DNA of 64,000 nt from Ilyonectria destructans (lineage: Eukaryota > Ascomycota > Sordariomycetes > Hypocreales > Nectriaceae): the NCBI GenBank assembly GCA_020740775.1, contig JAHEWK010000005.1:2356001-2420000 (forward strand). Reading direction: 5' to 3'. Below, piece after piece: positions 11,367 through 22,036 of this stretch. The notes beneath the pieces are model-generated. The model worked only from the letters and a program-made list of their open reading frames with translations. It did no database searches and had not been told where the DNA came from. A program made the position numbers and the translations under genes. How positions within the stretch are numbered: the stretch's first letter is position 1; the number at the start of each line of letters is the position of its first letter.

Positions 11367-14249
11367 ACAGCCGCTACCCCTTCACTACTACCTCTCTACT
11401 ACCTCTTTTTTATCTTTCCATGCCTTATGATTTCTTCGATACCCCTACAACCTTTACTACATTTCACGTCTTTCGTTGACTACATTGGACTTTTACACTC
11501 GGAAGCATGTCACTTTGGGCTTGGCTGGTTGGATTGGATCCATTACTGCGATATTCCCCCCCCAATGACGGGATTGACTTTTTTTTCTTTACTATGGCTT
11601 GGAGTTTATGGACCTATCTGGCTTCGCGCCTGGCGATCGGAATTTGATAAAAAACGGATGGAATCTGGGACACGCTTTATGGGATCCACGTACGGGATTG
11701 TACTACCTTACCTCCTATCTATTACACCTCTCTGCCTACTACGGCATTCTTCCTTACTAGCATCAGGCTTCATGCCACAACAAAGCAAACCAATACCAAT
11801 ATTTGCCTATCTATCTCCACAAATCTGCAGCCTCAACCTCCTTCATCTTCGTGCATGCCTCTCCACACCCAACCTCCCTTGGCAAGCCCACTATTGGTCG
11901 CCACTTCATTTCACGATTGCTGCATGTCAACCGTGTAATTACCCCATATCACGACAACATGCGAAAATACAAAGCAACCTCAAAATAGGTTTCTCTAATC
12001 TTTGATGCCCTGCCAAACTGGCTCCACCCGGGCTTGTCCGAACCGTGCACTCTTGACCTCATCAACCAGCCCAACAATCCTCCGAGCCCTGAACCCTGAA
12101 CGGCCCCCATGGACTAATTAACCCACAGCCCCAAGCTCCCGAGCTAGAAAAAAATAGAAGCCCAAGGGCCCGAGCCCCAGGCATAACACGGAGTACGGAG
12201 TACGACGTTCCAAAACAATAACAAGGCTGATGATAGCCTCATCAGCGCTCGCCGCACAGACCGGCACTTTTCGTCTTCATCTCTGCGCACCGACGCCACG
12301 TCAATGGCACCGCCGCTGACATATGGTTTCGTCCGTGTCCCAGGTGGCCGGCATGGGATATTGAGAATGGGATATTACTTGAGAAAGTTTGACTTGAAAC
12401 TACGTCAGGCACGGAGCACACTGTGAACGGGCGTGGCACGCAAACACCGAGATTGTCTACCAACGGGATTGTGTCCCAACTCTCGCGTGACGGTCTCCCC
12501 GCGTGACAAGACCAACGAGACAAGTTCCCCATGTCAGACAAGCGAACGCGAGAACTGCCCCTTGTACCTGCCGATCCACGTGCAGCGCTCATCTGGGGAG
12601 CAAACAGGAAACCGAGGGGCGCAGCAGGCAGGGGGAGGCGAAATAGACCAGGAATGACCTCACGCTGTGGAATGTGGCAACCGTTGAGATCCAGGGGCGA
12701 GGACGGGTGAGGACGGGTGAGGTGCCTCGTGCCGTGTTGTCTAGGATTTGACATTTGACTGTTGAGTACGGAGTATAGATAGTTCGTAGTTCATAGTTTG
12801 TGTGCGTCAAAGCGAAATCTGTCACACCCTGGCCGCTGGTTTCATGTCGTTGCCCGGCGGAGATTTCAGACGGGACCTTCGGCCACGGGATTTATCGGTC
12901 GCCGACGCCGTTTGAGCTTCGTAAGCATGCCGACTGTGTAATCCATCATCGCTTCTATGAGCCACCCAGCGCGAACCTTCGTCTGGGGGGTGTAAGGCTG
13001 GCCCCGGTATGGAAGGTCTAGGGATCTGATAAAATCCGAGCGAAGCAGGGGAGCACCGCCCCCGCGGGCGTCGTATTTCGTTTCCTCCCCTGGTCTCCCA
13101 GGTCGCCGGGTCAAACTTAGGAGTCATGCCCGTGGTGCGCCCGCAAGGTAAACTGTGTTCATTTTGAAGCACTGGTGCGGTGCGGTGTATTGCGCGTCGG
13201 GCATCATCTTGAGGTTTGAAATCACCGACGGCGATCAAAAGTCAAATAGACATCCGCGGCTCCCGGCGATTCGGGCTCAGGCTCAAAGCCGTCACTGCAT
13301 GGATGACGTCGATCCGCAAGTGCCGGTAGTATGGGGCCGCAGTGCGTTTCGGCCGCGGCTCTACCCTTCCGCGGAGTCCGCAATAACTCTAAGCACACGG
13401 GTTGTAAGGTTCCGCCCGAAAGGTAGATTTACGAAATTCATCCCGTGGAGTCGGGTTGATCCTGGCGGATTGATAATGCCGCGTAGGCCCTTGTGGTACA
13501 TTGGGATACTTCTTCACACAAGAGGAGCTCTGAGCTATGCGGTCGGATACTCTTCTCTCATCAAGGAGCTATTGTCTTTTTTAGCGCAGTCATAGCACGT
13601 TAGATTTTTCGTGTAAGTTCTCGATGATACCCAAAGGTCCCTCTCAAGACCATGCGTACCTCGGGTTGATGCAATTCTACCTTTTTTGAGGGCCGTCTGG
13701 AACTAACCTGAAGGCATCTGAATGATGAATTTCTCCTCAAGCGAACCTTGTTCCCCTACTGACTACGTAAGTAGCTAAGTTAGGTAGCCATTCGTCAAGG
13801 GGCCAGGTTGGCTTACCGAAGCAGATGATACAGTAGGATGAGGCGGGTGTGGCTGGGTCAGGTTTGAACAGCCACACCAACTTCAACATGCCAACTGCGA
13901 AGAGTCAGCTCGTGGTCCTTACGTTCTGAGCCACTCATGAGTATTGTCAAGTGAGGCAGTTGACATATGCACTTTGAGCTGAGCTGTCCTGCATTGTCTT
14001 TTTGTCCAACCTATCACCATCAGTTGTTGCTCACCTTGGGATGCACTCTCTCATGCATGTCCTTTCAATGAGAACCAATGAATCCAAGACTAGTTCAGCC
14101 ATACTGGCGAGTCCAGCCTGATCGTAAAATATTCTCGCACATAAAAGAGGGCAGGTGTTCCATGATGCCTCGAAAATAATCAGACGTCTTTTCTAGTTTC
14201 TCTTTGATTCAACGTCGCTTCAAACCCGATCCAACACAATTTCACAACC
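11367..14249. other. 2.9 kb stretch without a gene
   Basis: The first 600 bases are T-rich and probably the 3' untranslated region of the preceding gene; the 192-codon frame at 11427-12005 is rejected as chance. The rest has no supportable gene. CGGAGTA-type short direct repeats occur at about 12188-12203 and 12767. An A/T element (ACATAAAAGAGG, about 14140) lies about 110 bp before the Clr5 gene. Confidence 0.55.
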
Positions 14250-15824
14250 ATGTCACTTGTGCCTTCTTCTTCAATACAGGTTCCGTGTCGGAGTGTCCAA
14301 GGGCCAAGCCCGACGACATGGGCAAAGTATCGAGAAACCATCACGCGACTTTACATCCGGGAGGACAAATCCTTGGCAGAGATCATGGATATCATGGCAC
14401 GACATCATGGCCTTCATGCGACGTAAGCGAACCAAGCTACAGATGAAGTTTCACTTGAACTAACAAACACCAGAGAGAGAATGTACAAGTTCCGTATCAA
14501 ATGCTGGAACTTGAACAAGAGTCTTCGTCCCGAAGAAGTTCTCGCCATGGCTCGCGTCAAATCTCGTCGCGAGGCAACTGGCGTCGGCGCCGACTTTTGG
14601 AGATATGGCCGGCCTGTTACAGCAGCGAAACTTGAGCGATACCTCCGAGACCACCCGCACACGGCTACCCAGTTGAAGAAGCATATCCCTGAAGATGTAC
14701 TTATAAAGGGATACATCGAAGCATTATTGCCGTCACATATCATCGTCTTGACACCTTCTCGACCCCTCAAACTTGATGATGATAGTCACTCTTTGGAAGC
14801 CTTGATGGTGTCCCTCGATTACTACACGAGGACGGACTTCTGGATTCATCGGAACTCGGCTGCGGTGACTGGTCATGGTGACTTTTGGTCCCGTATCGGA
14901 CTGGTGTCCTCTGAGGGTCTATGGAGCGCAATATCACTATTGGACAAGGAAGATGCTCCACCGAAATACAGGAGGGTAGCCAACTCCACGCTGCAACATA
15001 TATTTGATGAACTTCGGTCTGCAATCCATAATGAGCACCCCGGCTTACTTTGGGGTATAGCCCTAAGATATGTCGAATCTGATGGCTGCCGACCGGAAAT
15101 CGCGACCTTGTGGCTTACTCTGGCACGAGATGTCTGCGCAGCTGTCAAGGGCTCCAGCCATCCACTCTCAAGGACTTTCTCCATGCTTCTCAACTGGAGA
15201 GGCAGTCCCATGCAGTCAAGGGCGATCCGAACCCTGTGTAGCGTCACAGGCAGCACTCTCTCAAAGCATTTCAGGCAAGACGACTATTGGGGAATGTATG
15301 CCAACCACTGCTCCTGGGATATCTTTGATGTTCTTGATCACGAACCTTTATCATCTGGGGAGATAAGAGCTTTCAATGAAAAATATTGGACCAAGCATAT
15401 GGAGACCACGTCACAGCCAGAAGAGGCGATCAAAGCAGTTATCGCCCTTGTCCCATTTCAAAGCCATGAGGGCTTGAAGTGTGCCTTAAGTTGGCTTGAG
15501 GAGCATCAGTGGCAAGAGACAACTTGGTGGACCGCCACTGAGAGGTTCGGCATGGCCTTCGCATATCTAAAAGCGGGGGAAGCGAATGTATCCTTTGATA
15601 TTGTCCAATCAATGTTGGATTTTATAGTCAAAGATTGGCGAACTGGATTTTCCATCCTCTACACGCTGACTGACGTAGCGGACTTCGAGGGCTTCTTGGA
15701 ACTATTCCCGGAGGGAATGGATGGTCTCGACAACTTGAAAAATCGCACGAATATGGTTTTAGGTCAGATTATAGAGGAGTTGGACAGGGATCTACCAGAG
15801 GTTCTGCATTCGGAACTGGATTAA
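14250..15824 (+). CDS. Clr5-domain protein, putative DNA-binding regulator
   Basis: Two exons, 14250-14422 and 14474-15824, with a 51-nt intron (GTAAGC; branch AACTAAC; acceptor CAG), encode 507 residues. Joining the exons reconstitutes an N-terminal Clr5 domain at about residues 20-75: TWAKYRETITRLYIREDKSL, then AEIMDIMARHHG, and after the splice RMYKFRIKCWNLNK. This domain is named after S. pombe Clr5 and is common at the N-terminus of fungal proteins, where it is thought to bind DNA. The remaining 430 residues are helical-looking and Trp-rich, without a motif I recognise. The frame is lower in GC than the neighbouring housekeeping genes, as usual for fast-evolving fungal families. Function beyond the domain is unknown. 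Confidence 0.85.
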
Positions 15825-16101
15825 GAATAATGTTGGATCAGAGCCATCGATCACACGTGCTTGGTTGTTCATTCAAATGAGATTACACATGTATATCTTG
15901 GGCAACCATATCAGAAACAATACCAGAATATCATTTTCTTAATGTACAAGTTCTCGTGGCGCAAATAGGAACGAGTCTATTCCAAGGCTCGCATTAATAG
16001 AAAGAAGTCAAACGCCTGCCCATCCATATCCTTTGCTTGATGAACCCATATAGCATCATCATGATCCGTTGCCCTCATCTCACCCAATATATGTACGCGG
16101 C

Positions 16102-16743
16102 CTACCACATTCGTCGTTGGTAGTATGCTGGCTCCTCTAGTTGTGCCGATCTCTGCAAGTCCTGCTTGATCATCTTTCGCCTCTGCGCCCTGCTGAGGGG
16201 CTTATCATTCTTGGCCGGGATGTAGGGACGGCTCACAGGCACCATCTTTTCTGCCACCTTGGCTTTGAGCTGCTCCACAATATCGATGTTCTTCTGCTTC
16301 GCTTCCGGATTCACCTTGTGGTCCGCTACCTTGTCCGCCTTGATGTCGGGCTTCGTCTTCTTCACCTCGATCACCACGCCTTGCTCCTTGGCTTCTCTCT
16401 CTGCCTCGCTCTCTATTTGCACAATCGTTCCATCTTCGAGCTCTGTCGTCGTCGTGCGGAATCGTTCGGGAAGGTAAGCTTGGGAGGATGGTTGTGATTC
16501 GCGGTGGGATCCTCGCGGTGGGCCTCGGGGCTGGATGGCGACACGCAGCTCACGGAGCGTACGCTGTTGTATCATGTAACCACTGAAGAAGAGGGCAAAA
16601 GTGCAAAGGAATACTGGAGACACCACCACGTTAGTGAGCTGGCTTGGAATGGGGCTCGCTGTGGAGATAGTGGGATGCGACTTACTGACGAAGCCAGATG
16701 CGATGACCTGGACTTGTGAAGAGGTGAGAAGTAGTTTTCCCAT
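16102..16743 (-). CDS. Single-pass membrane protein, fungal, unknown function
   Basis: Two exons on the minus strand, 16743-16686 and 16613-16102, with a 72-nt intron (GTAAGT; branch ACTAAC; acceptor CAG), encode 189 residues. The intron is a multiple of three with no stop, so an unspliced frame also reads through. Removing it joins a clean hydrophobic segment at about residues 8-32 (VIASGFVIFLCTFALFFSGY). The rest is charged and helical, with EAEREAKEQGVVIEVKK and a basic C-terminus around LSRAQRRKMIKQDLQR. The architecture suggests an N-terminally anchored organelle membrane protein. I do not recognise the family. It is divergent to prp38, with 272 bp between start codons. Confidence 0.75.
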   Translation of the reverse strand: MGKLLLTSSQVQVIASGFVSKSHPTISTASPIPSQLTNVVVSPVFLCTFALFFSGYMIQQRTLRELRVAIQPRGPPRGSHRESQPSSQAYLPERFRTTTTELEDGTIVQIESEAEREAKEQGVVIEVKKTKPDIKADKVADHKVNPEAKQKNIDIVEQLKAKVAEKMVPVSRPYIPAKNDKPLSRAQRRKMIKQDLQRSAQLEEPAYYQRRMW

Positions 16744-17015
16744 CTTGGTCGGCACTTGATGGTTGAAATTCGATGTGGAATGCTTCAGAGATGATTTTGA
16801 ACACGATGAGTTGGGTTTACGAAGCTTTCTGGCCTGTCCGTCGTCATCCCCGTCGTGCATGAGCGGAAACCTGGGAGTGGGTTGTTTACTCGGTCGGCCC
16901 AGCAACAATCTTATCGCCACCCCCAACTTTTCTCAACACCAAGATCGAGCTGCAGCCCCCACCATCACCAACGTCACTTCCAACCGTTGCCATCCTACGA
17001 ACACCAATCGTCGCC

Positions 17016-17876
17016 ATGTCCAGGTTCAAGTCCGACACCGTCCACGCCGATGCGAGCCGCTTCCTCGATGAGCGCGGGTCAAACGCGGCCCTCGCGCCCA
17101 ACGGCCTCAACCCAGCGACGATTATGGAAAAGGCCGTCAAGGACCGAATTGTCGACTCATACTTCTACAAAGAGCAATGCTTCGCGCTCAACGAGGCCGA
17201 CATTGTCGACCGCGTGGTTGAGCACGTCAACTTCATTGGCGGTACCCACGGCGCGACCCAGAAGCCCAGCCCCTTCCTGTGTTTGGCCTTTAAGCTACTC
17301 GAACTCGGACCCAGCGACGCGATATTGCAGGAATATCTCCAGTACGGCGGCGAGGCGTTCAAGTACCTGCGCGTGCTGGCTTGCTTCTACGTGCGTCTGA
17401 CGCGACAAGCCAAGGACGTGCACACGCTGCTGGAGCCGTTCTTGGAGGATCGCCGGAAGCTGAGGCGCAAGGGCAGGGCCGGTACATCGTTGACGTTTGT
17501 GGACGAGTTTGTGGACGACCTCCTCACGAAGGACCGAATATGCGCGACAAGTTTGTGGAAGATGCCGAAGAGAGAGGTCTTGGAAGATCTGGAACTTCTG
17601 GAGCCGAGGGTTAGCGCGCTGGGAGATCTGGAGGACCTCTTGGAGGAGGAGGATGAAGCAGACAAGAAGGAGGATGAGTCAAGAGACGGGTCTAGAGACG
17701 GATCTAGGGACAGGTCCAGAGACGAGCCCAGAGACAGGTCGAGAGACGGGTCTAGAGACAGGTCTAGACAGGAGTCTGGTGAGGTATCAGACAGGGACGA
17801 CATGGATGTGGACCGCGAGGAGAGACTCAGAAGTCGAAACCAAAGCCGAAGCCGGAGTCGAAGCCGGTCACCCTGA
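17016..17876 (+). CDS. PRP38: Pre-mRNA-splicing factor Prp38
   Basis: Intronless frame of 286 residues. The Prp38 domain covers about residues 20-190. Family hallmarks are LNPATIMEKAVKDRIVDSYF, ALNEADIVDRVVEHVNFIGG and a central block SPFLCLAFKLLELGPSD. The latter is followed by QYGGEAFKYLRVLACFYVRL. Prp38 is a subunit of the U4/U6.U5 tri-snRNP, needed for spliceosome activation in the nucleus. The C-terminus from about 225 is a low-complexity tail of tandem SRDG/SRDR units encoded by near-identical 12-nt repeats, ending in RSRSRSRSRSP. Yeast Prp38 lacks an RS tail, whereas metazoan and filamentous fungal versions carry one. Confidence 0.95.
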   Translation: MSRFKSDTVHADASRFLDERGSNAALAPNGLNPATIMEKAVKDRIVDSYFYKEQCFALNEADIVDRVVEHVNFIGGTHGATQKPSPFLCLAFKLLELGPSDAILQEYLQYGGEAFKYLRVLACFYVRLTRQAKDVHTLLEPFLEDRRKLRRKGRAGTSLTFVDEFVDDLLTKDRICATSLWKMPKREVLEDLELLEPRVSALGDLEDLLEEEDEADKKEDESRDGSRDGSRDRSRDEPRDRSRDGSRDRSRQESGEVSDRDDMDVDREERLRSRNQSRSRSRSRSP

Positions 17877-18367
17877 GTCCTCGCACTCGATGGAAGACAA
17901 AACCGATACGACTGGACGCAACCTGCACCCATTTATCACGGGGCATTTACCTTCACCTCGATTTTCTCACGAAGAAAGCAGGGGCTACAACATATTGCAA
18001 CAAGGGACCTCTTCGGCGCGCAGCTCTGAGGACATTTCTATATTTCCTTGGAAGCGGCGCTACAATCATTCCTCGCAGCTCACATCAATGTGCATAGCAT
18101 ATTCTGTGTGCTGATGTTCCTAGTATCGAACTGAGCAGGTTTGAGCCATGTAGGAGGGTCCTGAGGAGGGAAGAATTGGGCCAGCGTCAAGATGGAAAAG
18201 CTGTCTTGGCTGCAGAAACCACGAGCATTAGGAGGAACATATTGAGACAACACACCGAATCAAGTTGCTACGTCATAATATCTCTAAATGTCATCTAGCT
18301 CATCAGATCAGATACTATACAAGATCTATGCCATCAATGGCTAGTAAATTTTACGTTCATCCTGACC
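17877..18367. other. Convergent intergenic region prp38/gatA
   Basis: This region lies between the 3' ends of prp38 and gatA. It contains only short chance frames and A/T-rich stretches suited to polyadenylation. Nothing else is seen. Confidence 0.6.
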
Positions 18368-19974
18368 TCATGCAGCCACTACTTCTTTTAGTTTCTCTGC
18401 CATGAGCAGCACCCTCTGATCATCCCAGTACTGTCCAATTAGCTGTAATCCGGCTGGAAACTTACTCCCCTCTACCTGAGCTGGGATGCTAACAGCTGGC
18501 AATCCCGCGAGACTCGCTGGGACGGTAAAGACATCGTTCATGTAGACATCCACGCTGCTCTGCCGCTGAACTTCTTCTAACCGAGGAGGGAACGTAGGCG
18601 CTGTAGGGGAAAGGATGAAGTCAACCTGCATCGGACCGCGCTTGTCCTCCATGCCTGTAGCCTCGGCCATGTCGCTGAGGTCAAACTGCTCAGGCTCATA
18701 CAGGGGGTTGTCAAGCTTGAAGACACGATCAAAGTCCTTCTGGACCACCCGTCGGACCTTTTGCGCCTGGATGAAGTAGTTATCCATGGCCTCAGAACTG
18801 AGACTGTACGTTCCCAGCAAGATTCTGCGCTTCACCTCTTCGCCAAAGCCAGCGCCACGAGCCTCGGAGTAGAGCGTCTCACCAACAGCATCGCTTCCTT
18901 CGCCTCGGATGCCGTAACGAACGCCGTCGTACTTGGCGAGGTTGGAAGAAGCCTCCGCAGGGGCTAGGACGTAGTATGCGCATAGAGCTTCCTTGGTGGA
19001 CGGAAGGGAAATGGGGATGAGCTGGGCGCCCAGGGATTCGAGTTTCGAGGCCGCGGCGACCCATGCGTCGCGAATGGAGGGTTCGAGCTCGGAGATGTTG
19101 TATTCGATGGGGATGCCAATGTTGATCTGGGACAGGTTTGGTAGTCTGGATGGTGATGAGTCAGAGCAACGTTGTCGAGAAGCTTCTTGTAGCGACGTCG
19201 GGTCTTTGGGGTCGTGTTCTTTATAGAGACCAGTGCTGAATATGAGATCGTAGATTGGCTTAACATCCTTGGCTAGCACTCCAACGGTATCCAGAGAGTT
19301 GGCGTAGGGAACCACGCCAAACCGGGAGATCATGCCATAGCTAGGCTTATATCCCACAGTCCCCGTATACGCCGCCGGTAGTCTGATGGAGCCACCTGTG
19401 TCCGTCCCAAGCGCAATATCGGCATCTCCCAGCTTCACAGCCACGGCGCTACCACCAGAGCTCCCACCAGCAGAAACGTCCCTGTCCTCGGCCAACGGGT
19501 TCATTACGGCACCATGGACCGAGTTAATCGAGTGTGAGCCCATGCCGAACTCGTCCATGTTGGTCTTTCCAACAACTGTTGCGCCTCGGGCGCGCAGCTG
19601 CCGCACGATAGTGGCCTCGAATGGGGAGGGGTGGGAGGAGAGGATGTGGGAGGCGCATTGCGTCGGGAGGGAGACGGTCGCGATGTTGTCTTTGACGGCG
19701 AGGGTGAACGGCTTCGCATCTTTACGTAGGGTCGGGGGCGGCGAAGATGAGGGTGAATTAGCGGCGGTTTGGTCTAGCTTATTGTCAATGGGTGGTAGTA
19801 GCCTTGGGAGACGATGTGCAACATACTGCCGTCGACGAAGTGGTTGTGGCTACTAAGTGAGCGACATGATGTCCTCGCCAATTGCGCTCGAGGCGCAACT
19901 TGACAGCAAGCTCGACCGGCGATGCCGCGAGCAGAAGATTTCGAAGCCAAGCGGCGTACTAGAGCCGCGCTCAT
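18368..19974 (-). CDS. HER2: Glutamyl-tRNA(Gln) amidotransferase subunit A, mitochondrial
   Basis: Two exons on the minus strand, 19974-19827 and 19773-18368, with a 53-nt intron (GTATGT; acceptor GCTAG), encode 517 residues. It converts mischarged Glu-tRNA(Gln) to Gln-tRNA(Gln) in mitochondria. Exon 1 is a mitochondrial presequence: no acidic residue in the first 40, with many Arg/Ser/Ala. The amidase-signature triad is complete: Lys77 in AVKDNI, cis-Ser155 in GGSSGGSA and nucleophile Ser178 in TDTGGSIRLPA. The C-terminal block MNDVFTVPASLAGLPAVSIP is also typical. Without the first exon the frame would lack an ATG ahead of the catalytic Lys, so the splice is needed. It shares a 238-bp divergent promoter with the gemin2-like gene. 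Confidence 0.93.
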
Positions 19975-20212
19975 TGTGAATTGCCCACCATGAACAAGCT
20001 CCGAGCTTTTGGTTCTGGTGCAAGTGGTGGTGAAGCTCCAAAAAGTCGACCAGGTTTGGTTGGTCACCCCAGCGAAAGCGGGATGTATCGCTTATCGATA
20101 AGGGCGCGTTGGCAGGCTCCAACCGTCATTTTCCAAGCTTCATCTTTAACCATCGCGTTAGCTTCGCCAAGTCACATTCAGATTTCTCGACCCCGAACAC
20201 CACATCGCAGAT
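19975..20212. promoter_or_regulatory. Divergent promoter gatA/gemin2
   Basis: 238 bp separate the two start codons, so both genes probably share a bidirectional promoter. No TATA box stands out. Confidence 0.5.
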
Positions 20213-21758
20213 ATGGTTTCGAAACGAGACCTCGACGATGTCGACGACGGCGAAATTCCCGAACCTGAGTCAAAGCGACCAAGGAAGCACAATGCCAAGT
20301 CGCGACAGCATCAAAATTCCGGAATCGATCCCACCTGGGGCCAGAAATACGTCTTCTCGGGCAAGGAAAACGCCACAACGATTCCCGCCGGCGAAGAGGA
20401 CGACTTTGAAGACGACGCAGATGCCATGGCATACTTGAACTCCGTGAGGTACCGTCTCCCCCTTTCTCGTTCCTCCCCCCCTTGTTGTCGTTCTTTGCTG
20501 AAGATTCCGCCGCCCTGTAGCAGAGCGCACATGCTGATATGGTGAGTACTCTAGACAAGAAGCTACCGGAATCCCCCATTTGCTTGTTGCGCCCAAGGTC
20601 CAGATTGGGCCGCAGCTGCCTGCTGATTTCGAGAGAGACGAGACGCACCCCGACGGCGAAGAACACATCGATCGGACCATCTACGACGACGGCGTTGGAG
20701 ATACGAGAGGGTACTATGAGGATGGCGCATATACTGCAGTTCCGGATTCTTGGGGAGGGGATCGTGAATACGAAGAAGGAGAAACTCCAGAAGAAGGGGA
20801 GGAGGAGGTCGACGAGGAGAGAGCGTTACACGAGGCGTACTTCGCATCCGTCCTAGACCAATACCTCCACCTCCGAACCATCCTCAACTCAAAACCTCCT
20901 CCAAACGCCCTCTCCCGCCTTTCTTCATCCCAACACACATCCGCCGCCGGCTTCGGTCGCCAATCCTCCCCGATCGCTCTCTGGTCCCGCCTCATGCGCA
21001 CCACCGACCCGCACCCGCTCCAAGTCGCCCTCATGTCCAAGGACACCATCCTGCACATCCTGCGCGTCCTGCTGGGCGGCAAGTTCCTCCGCCGCGGCTA
21101 CACACTCCCCGAGCGCACGAGCCGCTGGCTCTGGGCGCTCCTCGCCCGGCTGCCGGACAAGGGCGAACTGAACCATACCGAGATTGGCTGGGTGCGCGAC
21201 CTTGGACGCAGAGCTGTGCTGCTGGGGAGGAGTCTTGCGGAGATGGCGGCGTTGAGGGACGAGTTGGCTGAAGGGGGGTTGGGCGCCCATGAAACTGTGG
21301 ATAGAAGCAGCAGTGATGAGGAGATACTTCTGGACACGGAAGAGTTGGAAATCGAAGGCGCAAACACCCCTGGCGACGACGAGGACACAGAGGAGCCCTC
21401 ACCACCAACCTCTAAAGTCGCCGAGCCAGCACCCAAAGACGACACTGAAGAAGGTGAGATAGACGACGACGAACCCGAGGACATTGCCATGGACCTAGGA
21501 TCAGACTCAGAGGCCGAGGACGGCGAAGTCGCCTCCCAACCCGAGGGAAACCTCGAGGATGCAAAGGCCCGTCTCCTAGCACAGCTCAACAACGCCCCCT
21601 CCGACGGCGAGGCGCGCGAGGAAGAAGAGCAGGAAGCCGCTCGGCAGCGATCCCGGGCGAATCTGCGGGCGACGTTGAATATGATTTTGACGGTTGCGGG
21701 CGAGTTCTACGGGCAGCGAGATCTGCTCGAGTTTCGCGAGCCGTTCGTGGGTATGTAA
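20213..21758 (+). CDS. Gemin2/SIP1-like SMN-complex protein
   Basis: Two exons, 20213-20448 and 20555-21758, with a 106-nt intron (GTACCG; acceptor CTCTAG), encode 479 residues. The splice joins NSVR to QEATGIPHLLVAPK. The N-terminus is basic and acidic-patched (SKRPRKHNAKSRQ, nuclear-type). The core, about 190-300, contains ALWSRLMRTTDPHPLQVALM, RTSRWLWALLARLP and WVRDLGRRAVLLGRSLAEM. The C-terminus ends in NMILTVAGEFYGQRDLLEF. This pattern matches the Gemin2 (SIP1) family, whose members scaffold Sm-core assembly on snRNAs. The central acidic insert (about 310-430) is low-complexity. A strong GTAAGT donor overlaps the stop codon region at 21753, so a short extra terminal exon is possible. 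Confidence 0.72.
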
Positions 21759-22036
21759 GTGTATGTAAGACTGGCAAAACACGGAGTCAACAAGTTGAAC
21801 ATGTCTCTTATCAAAGTTAAATAATTTCATTTTCACTTCCACGAGGTGCCGAATCCTCACCCAATAGATGATATCCGCATCGCTCCGTAGTCCTACAGCC
21901 TGCTCTGGAGCTCATGTATCTTTAACGCCGTACACCAAAATCCAAAATCCCACCCAAAATTCATACATACAATACTGTAAACATAAAACGCATAAGCGGG
22001 TCAGTTACCCCTGGCATAGACAGGGATGGACCATTA

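Noticed and set aside
11427..12005. 192-codon frame downstream of the orphan at 10551
   Set aside because: Lies in T-rich 3' untranslated-type sequence; hydrophobic composition follows from base composition only.
13155..13595. 146-codon plus-strand frame and tRNA-like GGTTGATCC text
   Set aside because: No cloverleaf could be built and the frame has no recognisable motif.
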